Part shown: positions 36,719 through 43,363 of the stretch, piece by piece | Layout of the letters: the number at the start of each line of letters is the position of its first letter | Position numbering within the stretch: the first letter of the stretch is position 1 | Assembly (NCBI GenBank): GCA_017557405.1 | Contig: JAFYYV010000043.1 | Location: 1 to 54,644, forward strand | Length of the DNA: 54,644 nucleotides | DNA from: Prevotella sp. | Lineage (GTDB): Bacteria; Bacteroidota; Bacteroidia; Bacteroidales; Bacteroidaceae | Reading direction: 5' to 3' | Notes under the pieces: model-generated | Database searches by the model: none | Told to the model about the DNA's origin: nothing | What the model saw: the letters and a program-made list of their open reading frames with translations, nothing else | Translations under genes and position numbers: made by a program

Positions 36719-37204
36719 TCAATTGTGAATTATGGAGAGCCATACCGCCTCCCCCTTTTCCTTCGCTTCCACAATCTTTTCCTTCAACCTATTCAGCCAA
36801 AGGCGGGATTCGAACACCTTGCCCTTTGCTTTGTTCTTCCCCACGAGGATGCAGCCAGCAGTGTCTTGCACCGTGTTTCCAGCGTGAATCCTGATGCCCT
36901 TGAACATAGGCACGCCGAGTAATATCGGCAACCATTGTTTGAACTTCGGCGAGTAGCTGATCACCACCGCGTAACGTCCTTCAGGAATCGCAAACGGCTT
37001 TAGGCTCTCACACTTCTTTGGTGAACGCAGAACGGCTTCCATAGAGACAGAAGACTTCATTTCGAGGACAGGCGGTTCGAGCGTGTCGCAGAGATAGGAG
37101 GTCTTGGTTCCCGCCAGAAACTCATCGTCCACCTGTTCGCGAACTTCCAACCTGCCTATCGTGTAGTTCATGCATTTTGCAATGCGCTTCAAAAATAGTT
37201 CCAT
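36719..37204 (-). CDS. DUF5675 family protein
   Basis: A 161-residue protein with no signal peptide. The C-terminal half carries the DUF5675 phrase FKGIRIHAGNTVQDTAGCILVG, in which a His and a GC(I/V)LVG follow one another as in small hydrolase or L,D-transpeptidase-like folds; any catalytic role is speculative. Relatives are common in Bacteroidota prophage-like and integrative modules. It starts 4 bp after the stop of the primase/helicase-like gene, so the two are surely co-transcribed. Confidence 0.8.
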   Translation of the reverse strand: MELFLKRIAKCMNYTIGRLEVREQVDDEFLAGTKTSYLCDTLEPPVLEMKSSVSMEAVLRSPKKCESLKPFAIPEGRYAVVISYSPKFKQWLPILLGVPMFKGIRIHAGNTVQDTAGCILVGKNKAKGKVFESRLWLNRLKEKIVEAKEKGEAVWLSIIHN

Positions 37205-37208
37205 AGTT

Positions 37209-39551
37209 CTACTTCTTCTTTGTAGTTTTTACTTTCGAAAAACTGTCAACTGTCATCTGTAAGAGATAACCGCGATGCACCCACTGCGAGAGCATGTTGC
37301 GTGTACCGCGAGTGTCCATGCCATTGGCTTGTCGGATGAGTTCTGCATCGTGCGTGGTAAACTCGTCGGGCAGAAGTTCTAGCAGATTACGCGGACCACG
37401 GCGTCCTGCTTGCTCATCAGCACTTCGGTTGGCATTCTCGATGGCCTCACCGAAGAAAGCCATCTTGCAATACATGTCATACTGAAGGCTCCAGCGAACA
37501 AACTCTTCAATCTCGCGACTCCACTTGTAGTCGTTGCAGATGTAGAGCACACAGGCCTTCAAGTAGGCGATGACGTTGGCTCGGAACGACAGGTTCTCAT
37601 AAACCCTCGATTGCGAGAGACGTGCAAACTCGGCACACTCATCCTTCAGCCGTTTGGCCAGGCTGAACGCCTGCGGACAGTCTATCACTCCAGCGGCACG
37701 GCAGAGGCGGTCAATGAAGGGTCTCAACTCTTCGTCGAAAGCCGCATCGTAAGTGCCATAGACGGGCATGTCGGCTCCGATTTCCCGCTCTGGGATGGTG
37801 CAGAAGTTGATGCGCGAGATGGGACCATCGGTCAAGACATTGCGAAAATAGCGCTGTCCTTTTTGGATGGTTGTGGCGGCATTCCAATTGAATCGGATGC
37901 AGACCTTTTCTGTGACCGACTGCGTACCCACACGCGTCTGTCCGTAACGGTTGTCGGGGTCGAAGGCCAGGCACATGATCTGGAACTGCTGCGAGCCACG
38001 AGCCGAACCACGAAGTGCGTCAAACTGGTCTATCTCGTTCATCTTCGTATAGAGGAAATGCTCGTCGGCCTCAGCCATACGCATCACGAAGGCAGGGTTG
38101 GTCATGTCGGGGTCAACCTCCTGAATCACAAGCCCTTCAGGTCTTTGCCTCTTGTCCTTATTCGAGCCCTTCGAATTCACTTCCCTCTTCCAGTCGGCCT
38201 CACGTTTCAGGTTCTCGGCATCACGCTTGCGGATGTCGGCCATGATGTGGTTGATGGGTTGCGAGATACAATCTTTACCAGCGCCCGTTCCGGCCATCAG
38301 CACGTTCATGAATGTTGCCTCGTGCATCACGTTGTCGATATACGGGAAGCGTACCTTCCACAGATGTGCGCCCAGCGGCGGAAAGATGGCATGGGCAACA
38401 GCAGGCTTATAGATGTCGGGAGTCTTCGAAGTGAGTATCTGCACCACCTTCGGCAGCTTTTTAGGCATCTCAGGAGCCCCTCTCAAGCCCTCCTTTGCAT
38501 TAGCCTCACCAGATTCTTCATTCTTCATTCTTCGTTCTTCACTTAAGCGTAGGCTCTTTGCCAACACCTTCCTTTGGAACTGCGACATCTTCTGATTCGG
38601 GTCATAGTATTTTGAATAGAAATCGTCCACCAACTGCTGAATGTTCTTGTCTTGCCAGTTCTGCGCCATGCGCACCTTCAACACACCCATCAGCTCAGGT
38701 TTCTTCAACAGCTGGGTGGCCCCCATAGAGAGAATGCTTTTCAAGGCCTCGTGCCGGTGACCTTCCACGATGAGCACATCGGGCGTCAGCTCAGCCTCCT
38801 TCATGCAAGCATCGAAAATGTAAAGCGTACGCGCATCCGCCTCAATCTCCTCGCTCCCTTCGGTAGCCTCACCCTTCTGGGGGAGGTTGGAGGGGGCTGC
38901 AAGTTTCCTTCCGTCCACATCCAACCCTCTCATCAGATAAGCCTCTCGGCGCTCCTCCAACTCATCGCCCTCGATGGGTTCCAGCCAATGCTCCGAGCGG
39001 AAAATCTCTTGGTCGATACCCGTCACATAGATATATCTTTCAGGAGTCCAGCACGAAGCGTCAAGCAGCCCTTCCTCTTCCGCAAAACCGATCTCCTCGC
39101 AGAAAGCACGTTGCGCCTCTTCGATGGTCATACCTTTCGGAATGCGTATGTAGATGTGGCCTTTGCCACGAGCCGAATAAGCCTCACGCAGCACCATGTC
39201 GTGCCACTCCGACAGCTCATCCTTGTTCACCTCCAACGCCTTCTCGAAAGCCCTCCTTACCAATTTTGGGTTGTCAATATCCACACACGTCATGAAGGTG
39301 AACGCCTCGGGAATGATGCAGTCCTGTGCCCGATGGTTGTCCTTGAACGCCGTGTAGTGAGGGCAGATGAATGGCAGCCAATCCTTCTTCTCCTCCTGTC
39401 CGGCACGAATGTCAGCCACATCGCGACGGAGCCACTCCTGGCGGAGCAGCTCGTCCAGCTGCTCCCCAGTTTGAGTCTCGGCATATCCCCGATTATTCTT
39501 CTGTTTGTCGGCGAAATGCTTCGTGTTCAGTGCAATCAATCTTTTTACCAT
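37209..39551 (-). CDS. Primase/helicase-like protein (BT4734-type N-terminus, DUF3987-like ATPase)
   Basis: A 780-residue protein. Residues 1 to about 200 match the BT4734/VirE-type N-terminal region often paired with helicases in Bacteroidota (FMTCVDIDNPKLVRRAFEKAL, ARGKGHIYIRIPKGM, ERYIYVTG). After a variable linker, residues about 370-720 form a DUF3987-like ATPase with P loop LMAGTGAGKDC and the sensor-like region MNEIDQFDALRGSARGSQQ. Likely a replication or plasmid-mobilisation helper in a mobile module; exact chemistry unknown. The linker holds an in-frame dispersed repeat (about residues 218-229) and a stretch coded by TTCATTC repeats (near residue 340). Confidence 0.75.
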   Translation of the reverse strand: MVKRLIALNTKHFADKQKNNRGYAETQTGEQLDELLRQEWLRRDVADIRAGQEEKKDWLPFICPHYTAFKDNHRAQDCIIPEAFTFMTCVDIDNPKLVRRAFEKALEVNKDELSEWHDMVLREAYSARGKGHIYIRIPKGMTIEEAQRAFCEEIGFAEEEGLLDASCWTPERYIYVTGIDQEIFRSEHWLEPIEGDELEERREAYLMRGLDVDGRKLAAPSNLPQKGEATEGSEEIEADARTLYIFDACMKEAELTPDVLIVEGHRHEALKSILSMGATQLLKKPELMGVLKVRMAQNWQDKNIQQLVDDFYSKYYDPNQKMSQFQRKVLAKSLRLSEERRMKNEESGEANAKEGLRGAPEMPKKLPKVVQILTSKTPDIYKPAVAHAIFPPLGAHLWKVRFPYIDNVMHEATFMNVLMAGTGAGKDCISQPINHIMADIRKRDAENLKREADWKREVNSKGSNKDKRQRPEGLVIQEVDPDMTNPAFVMRMAEADEHFLYTKMNEIDQFDALRGSARGSQQFQIMCLAFDPDNRYGQTRVGTQSVTEKVCIRFNWNAATTIQKGQRYFRNVLTDGPISRINFCTIPEREIGADMPVYGTYDAAFDEELRPFIDRLCRAAGVIDCPQAFSLAKRLKDECAEFARLSQSRVYENLSFRANVIAYLKACVLYICNDYKWSREIEEFVRWSLQYDMYCKMAFFGEAIENANRSADEQAGRRGPRNLLELLPDEFTTHDAELIRQANGMDTRGTRNMLSQWVHRGYLLQMTVDSFSKVKTTKKK
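38867..38899 (+). repeat. GC-rich hairpin repeat, copy E, inside the primase-like gene
   Basis: CCTCACCC TTCT GGGGGAGG followed by TTGGAGGGGGCT on the plus strand, antisense to the gene. The gene reads through it as APSNLPQKGEA. Confidence 0.8.
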
Positions 39552-40000
39552 ATTGTTTCCTCCTCCCGTGTATTCAAGTAAGACAAAACTTTGTCGGCTT
39601 CCTCCTGAAAGAGCGACATAATGAGATCCCTTCCGTACTTCTTCGGGAACTTGAACATGAAGTACACTTGCTCTCTGCCCAGCATCCGTTCACCCGCTTT
39701 GTGGCGTCCGCAACTTGTCTTGCGAAACCACGGACGAGTCGCCTTCACCGCTCCGTGAGGAGTCTCGTAGAGCACATCGTGCTTGGGGCCAGTTCCCTCG
39801 TTGTAGCGCTTCACCCTTGTGCGACCATCAGCATCCACCTCAATGCCACCCTTGTAGTGTACGCGCTCACCATTTGTCACTTGTTTGTCACTCTCCCAGG
39901 GACAAGGCATCACCAAAATGTTGCCGTTTGCCTGAAAATTCACACTCGCGTCCAGTACGTTCTGTACCAGTAAATCTTTCTTGAAATTTTGTTGTTTCAT
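39545..40000 (-). CDS. Hypothetical protein of the primase module
   Basis: A 151-residue protein if translation begins at MKQQNFKKDLL; the frame is open 28 codons further, but that part is Arg-rich and unlike a natural start. It is basic, with no signal peptide or membrane segment. A segment RPWFRKTSCGRHKAGERML could bind nucleic acid. Its end overlaps the start of the primase/helicase-like gene by 7 bp, so the two are translationally linked. I do not recognise a family. Confidence 0.65.
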   Translation of the reverse strand: MKQQNFKKDLLVQNVLDASVNFQANGNILVMPCPWESDKQVTNGERVHYKGGIEVDADGRTRVKRYNEGTGPKHDVLYETPHGAVKATRPWFRKTSCGRHKAGERMLGREQVYFMFKFPKKYGRDLIMSLFQEEADKVLSYLNTREEETIW

Positions 40001-40208
40001 TTTACCTTCGTTGTTTTGCGAGAGAAGTCTTTGAGAAAGGCGCCTACACCGCTTGCGGTGCTCAATTGATCCTCTCGGCTTCAACTCAGGGTTAGTAAAA
40101 AATTTAAAAGTTATAAAATTATAGAATTATAAAATTGCTTCGCCATTAGCCTCTGTGCACTCCGTCTTCTCAGTGCCCGAGGGGTGTCTTTTTTAATTTT
40201 TTCATTCT

Positions 40209-40493
40209 TTAATTTTTTAATTTTACTAGGTCCGTGCAAAGTATTTCCTGAAATACCTGCCCTTGATACTCGTGCGTAGAGAAACGAAGCGTGGCCACCA
40301 CCACATCTCCTTCGTAGAACCTGCACCCCGCTAGGTTGCCCAGCATGGAGCACACAAACTCGTTTTCGAACTTCGAGCCGCCCATCTCCTGAAGCACGAT
40401 GTTGCACTTCTGAATCTGTCCCGACTCTGCCTTCTGGCTTGGTACTGGGAATGCTTCTCCCTGACGTACCACTCTTAAAATCCTTTCTTGCAT
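40209..40493 (-). CDS. Small OB-fold-like protein
   Basis: A 94-residue protein with five predicted beta strands. It ends DVVVATLRFSTHEYQGQVFQEILCTDLVKL, a pattern seen in small Bacteroidota OB-fold proteins of the DUF3127/single-strand-binding type (a Y-Q-x-Q-x-F-x-E-I signature near the end). A single-stranded DNA-binding role fits its place at the head of a primase/helicase operon, but this is inference. It has a consensus promoter 126 bp upstream. The 208 bp to the next gene contain no further open frame I trust. Confidence 0.6.
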   Translation of the reverse strand: MQERILRVVRQGEAFPVPSQKAESGQIQKCNIVLQEMGGSKFENEFVCSMLGNLAGCRFYEGDVVVATLRFSTHEYQGQVFQEILCTDLVKLKN

Positions 40494-40618
40494 CTTTGTA
40501 AAATAAGTTTGTTAGTTTATGAGTTTATAAGTTGTTAAGATTAAAATCTGCACTCCTTATTTGATTCTTCACTCTTCATTCTTCACTCTTCACTTCGAGT
40601 TTTCCTCGATTGACATTG

Positions 40619-40650
40619 CAAAGGTAGTATGATAAAAAAGTGTTCGCAAA
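40619..40650 (-). promoter_or_regulatory. Promoter of the primase module
   Basis: On the minus strand TTTG (40650-40647), a 20-nt spacer and TACCTTTG (40626-40619). Confidence 0.8.
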
Positions 40651-40702
40651 TGATAAAAACCAAAGATACTATCACTTAACGAACACGTTGAAAATCAATA
40701 AA

Positions 40703-40742
40703 ATAAAAAAAGCGTGATAGTTAATCTTTCTAACTATCACGC
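40703..40742 (-). terminator. Strong minus-strand terminator in the gap
   Basis: GCGTGATAGTTA (40712-40723) and TAACTATCACGC (40731-40742) form a perfect 12-bp stem. On the minus strand it is followed by seven T and then TATTTTATT. It would stop transcripts arriving from the 417-residue gene or from an unannotated small RNA. Confidence 0.88.
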
Positions 40743-40770
40743 AACTATCTCGCCAACTATCTGAACTATT
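40731..40770. repeat. Iterated AACTATC motifs
   Basis: AACTATC recurs at 40732, 40743 and 40755, with a shortened AACTATT at 40764, at 9-12 bp spacing. A further ACTATC lies about 55 bp to the left. The right arm of the terminator is the first unit. Confidence 0.65.
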
Positions 40771-40808
40771 TACCGCTTGGCCTTTTTTTATTAAATGTTC
40801 TTAATTTA

Positions 40809-40916
40809 CTTGCATGTTTCAAATACTCAACTTATCTTTGCAAAGAAGAAACATGAGAATGGTTTCTTAACATGCGGGGGGTGTACCACGAACGTGGAGC
40901 CTCCCGCTCCATTTTT
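40809..40916 (+). ncRNA. Candidate small structured RNA
   Basis: CTTG (40809-40812, near TTTG), a 20-nt spacer and TATCTTTG (40833-40840) form a plus promoter. About 35 nt on, GCGGGGGG (40874-40881) pairs with CCTCCCGC (40900-40907), and inside it CCAC/GTGG closes a GAAC tetraloop. ATTTTT follows. The segment from about 40847 to 40916 could be a 70-nt RNA ending in its own terminator. No open reading frame fits. Confidence 0.4.
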
Positions 40917-40941
40917 GGGATTACCCAAGGCTATTGTCCGT

Positions 40942-40990
40942 TAACTCCACAGGCTTCGCCTGTTAACTCCTTCTAACTCCCTTTAACTCC
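40942..40990 (-). repeat. GGAGTTA array, right copy (inverted)
   Basis: On the minus strand four GGAGTTA units start at 40990, 40980, 40970 and 40948. They surround a short AGGCGAAGCCT hairpin and are followed by GGACAATAGCC. Order and spacing mirror the left copy at 36590. Confidence 0.8.
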
Positions 40991-40992
40991 TA

Positions 40993-41023
40993 CAATTTTA
41001 GCTTGCACTACAAGCTAAAATTG
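40993..41023. repeat. Perfect hairpin overlapping a stop codon
   Basis: CAATTTTAGCTTG (40993-41005), loop CACTA, CAAGCTAAAATTG (41011-41023). The last codons and the stop of the 417-residue gene lie within the stem. On the plus strand TTTT follows, so it could terminate transcription in that direction too. Confidence 0.8.
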
Positions 41024-42251
41024 TTTTATCTACGAATTCCTTCACCCTTTGGCGAAGCGACTCTTCCAATTCCAGAAGACCGTTGTTGATGTATTTCCTC
41101 ATTCCGTTGTTCTCACCCTCCAGCATCTTGGTCACATTTGCAAAGGTTTCATCCGAACGATATACGTTCCTCTTTTTCAGATAACCCACAATGCAGTAGA
41201 GCGTCTTCTTGCTAAACTCCTTGAACTTCTCGCGCACACCTGCCTGCGCAATCTCTTTGCGGAACTCCTTGAAGATATGCTTCCAGAGCGGCGTTATCTG
41301 CTGCGTCCACTCCTCCGAAACCACATCGTTCAGTTTCGCCAACAGAGCGAACACCTTCGTCTCCAACTCGTCCTCTTGGGGCGAAGCCTTCTCCTTGCGC
41401 TTCTTCGACGGCTGCAGATCGTTGCCAATCATCGTCCACAGCTCAACGAAGGTGAACAACGCCACCAACTCTTGGCTGAAAAACGGGCGCATCTCGTCGA
41501 TATACGAAACACCGAACCTATCGGTGTGAGTGAACAGGAAGCGCGACAAACCGTCGATGTCCAACGACATCTGTTCCGAATCGAACACCTGCTCAAACTC
41601 GTCGTCGTTCAGGAACTGCTGCCTGAACGCCTCCAACGCCTCACGCCTCTTGTCCTCCAGATGCTTCTTCAAAGTGCGCGAAGAAAACGAGATCTTCCAC
41701 TTCTGATAATCCTTCTTGCACGCCTTCAAATAGTGCTTCCGGTAGTTCTCCTGCCATTGCCTCCAAGAAACCTCAATCAACTCCTCAGTAGGCGAATTCA
41801 AAAACTCCGAGATCTCCATCAGCACCTCGTTCAAGTCGCGAAGCGCACATATCAAGATGGTGGGGATATCCTCCACCTTCGTGTCCTGGAACAACGATTG
41901 CGAACTCTTGTCGTAAGCCACACCCTGCTGCGCCTCCTTGAAGTCAACGAAGCATTCCGATTCATACTCATACAGGTTCACGTCCACCTTGTTCAAGTAG
42001 TAAGCCTTCCTCACCGTCTTCATCATATCCCAAATCTTCGCGCCCCACGATGGGAAGTTCACATCGCAAGCCTCGCCAAGAGGCAGACATTGCTGCCAGT
42101 TTTCCAACGTCATTTCAAAAACTTTCGTCAGTCGGCAAGCATCAACTGCCAAACTCAAACTCACCGCATGCAGCGAGAGCAAACAGTGGGTATTTTCCAA
42201 GCACACGGTCTTCTGCTCAATATTCGTCAAAAGGTTATTATCGATAGTCAT
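40998..42251 (-). CDS. Hypothetical protein, 417 residues
   Basis: A mostly helical cytoplasmic protein with no signal peptide, no membrane span and no nucleotide-binding or nuclease motif I can see. Its middle is Lys/Glu-rich and probably coiled (RTLKKHLEDKRREALEAFRQQ). The last 150 residues (VFALLAKLNDVVSEEWTQQITPLWKHIF, KTLYCIVGYLKKRNVY) look like a separate helical domain. It has its own consensus promoter at 42422 and a 170-nt leader. It sits between the repeat-bordered primase module and the defence operon and might belong functionally to either. I do not recognise a family. Confidence 0.7.
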   Translation of the reverse strand: MTIDNNLLTNIEQKTVCLENTHCLLSLHAVSLSLAVDACRLTKVFEMTLENWQQCLPLGEACDVNFPSWGAKIWDMMKTVRKAYYLNKVDVNLYEYESECFVDFKEAQQGVAYDKSSQSLFQDTKVEDIPTILICALRDLNEVLMEISEFLNSPTEELIEVSWRQWQENYRKHYLKACKKDYQKWKISFSSRTLKKHLEDKRREALEAFRQQFLNDDEFEQVFDSEQMSLDIDGLSRFLFTHTDRFGVSYIDEMRPFFSQELVALFTFVELWTMIGNDLQPSKKRKEKASPQEDELETKVFALLAKLNDVVSEEWTQQITPLWKHIFKEFRKEIAQAGVREKFKEFSKKTLYCIVGYLKKRNVYRSDETFANVTKMLEGENNGMRKYINNGLLELEESLRQRVKEFVDKTILACSAS

Positions 42252-42609
42252 TTTACTATATTTTTAAAGTTGATATATACACAAGGATATGGTGCACCCA
42301 CCGCTTCCAAAAGCCTGTAGTTGCTTCATTTTCCTCCATTCAGTAATACGTGTTTCGTGAATCGCGTTTTCCTGAAAATGGTCTTGTCAAAAGGTGTTTT
42401 TCACCTCTTCCTTTCAGGAGGCAAAGGTATAAAAAATCCTGCTAATCCCAAAAGGAAAAAGCAGGAAATTTTTGGCTTTAAATCATTTTTTATTTCTGCA
42501 CATTTTGCCCTTTTTGTGCAACCATATTCTGTTAATTCTTCACATCCAATCGATTGCCAAAAAAACGTTCGTGCGAAGGTTTATATTCGTATGGGTTCAT
42601 CTCACTACT
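42252..42609. other. Gap between the orphan gene and the defence operon
   Basis: No gene. It holds the promoter of the 417-residue gene, a small hairpin AGGTG/CACCT near 42393-42407 in its leader, and otherwise AT-rich DNA. I see no clear terminator for the defence operon. Confidence 0.6.
42422..42452 (-). promoter_or_regulatory. Promoter of the 417-residue gene
   Basis: On the minus strand TTTG (42452-42449), a 19-nt spacer and TACCTTTG (42429-42422). Confidence 0.75.
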
Positions 42610-42855
42610 TTACCATCCGCCGCCATCTAATCCATCTGTAGGAAAATCGTCAGGGTCGGTATATCCATTCCACGAGCTGTCATATCCGTCCCGACGCCGT
42701 TGTTGACTAGGGGTAGTATTGAAAGGTCTGCTTCGCAACCAATAATAGTCACAAGAATCACAGTGGTAAGTCACAGGTCTCTCAATGTACAAACTGACAT
42801 CCCATGACCCACATTTGGGACAAAATATCATTTCTTTGTTCATCGATGAATCCAT
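42610..42855 (-). CDS. Small zinc-ribbon protein
   Basis: An 81-residue protein if started at the ATG behind AAGGTG; a GTG two codons upstream is possible. Two CxxC pairs (Cys12/15 in FCPKCG and Cys32/35 in CDSCDYYW) form a classic zinc ribbon, followed by a Gly/Asp-rich disordered tail. It is the last gene of the defence operon, 13 bp after the previous stop. A role in binding nucleic acid or bridging proteins is a guess. Confidence 0.75.
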   Translation of the reverse strand: MDSSMNKEMIFCPKCGSWDVSLYIERPVTYHCDSCDYYWLRSRPFNTTPSQQRRRDGYDSSWNGYTDPDDFPTDGLDGGGW

Positions 42856-42868
42856 AGGCACCTTGTTG

Positions 42869-43339
42869 TTATTTCGTCAGTTTTTTCTCAACAATGAAAT
42901 CGCGCAGTTTCATTCTCCATTCACGATTTTGCAGAAGCACCCACAAATCATCATCGAAACGAGCAGACGACACATTCTCCTTCAGCCACCCTGTAGATGG
43001 TGTTGCTCTGCCTTCGCGCTCTTTCTTCAAATGCAAGTGCCAGAATCCATCTGAGTGCAAATGCCAGAAGGGATTATAGATACTTGAGGGATCATCGAAT
43101 TGGGAATCCTTTGTATATTTTCGCATCAGCGAAAGATAACGCACCTCCAACCAATCCGTCAAACTAAAGTTATTCCCAACGAATTCTCCATCATTCACTC
43201 CATCCAAGAGTGCAAGCATCAGAACAGGTTTGGCAACAATCACCTCACCATTTATCTTCGCTTGCCTGAGGTTAAAAATACATTGAGTATAATACTCGAA
43301 GCATTTCTCGTAATTGTAAAAACGCAATACCCTGTTCAT
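42869..43339 (-). CDS. Stand-alone McrA-N/sulfur-binding-domain-like protein
   Basis: A 156-residue protein. The pattern AKPVLMLALLDGV, then a hydrophobic helix, and YNPFWHLHSDGFWHLHLKK matches the first domain of predicted McrA-like HNH restriction enzymes (COG3440 type: KPxLLLALLD ... PFxHLxSDGFWHL). In characterised members this domain reads phosphorothioate DNA. No HNH domain follows; the protein ends after about 50 further residues. It starts 24 bp after the helicase stop. Binding of modified DNA is a hypothesis based on pattern only. Confidence 0.6.
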   Translation of the reverse strand: MNRVLRFYNYEKCFEYYTQCIFNLRQAKINGEVIVAKPVLMLALLDGVNDGEFVGNNFSLTDWLEVRYLSLMRKYTKDSQFDDPSSIYNPFWHLHSDGFWHLHLKKEREGRATPSTGWLKENVSSARFDDDLWVLLQNREWRMKLRDFIVEKKLTK

Positions 43340-43363
43340 ATTACTACTTTATTTACTCATTAT

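Larger units (their letters stand above)
40494..40997. other. Structured intergenic region upstream of the primase module
   Basis: No protein gene. In order it holds TTCACTCTTCATT repeats (40566-40596), the minus promoter of the module (40619-40650), a GTGTTCG/CGAACAC inverted pair (about 40640-40687), a terminator hairpin with repeated AACTATC motifs (40705-40770), a plus promoter with a GC-rich hairpin (40809-40916) and the right-hand GGAGTTA array (40942-40990). Confidence 0.75.

Noticed and set aside
40001-40084. Upstream extension of the 151-residue protein
   Set aside because: Arg-rich, low-complexity peptide; the ATG at 40000 gives a more natural start.
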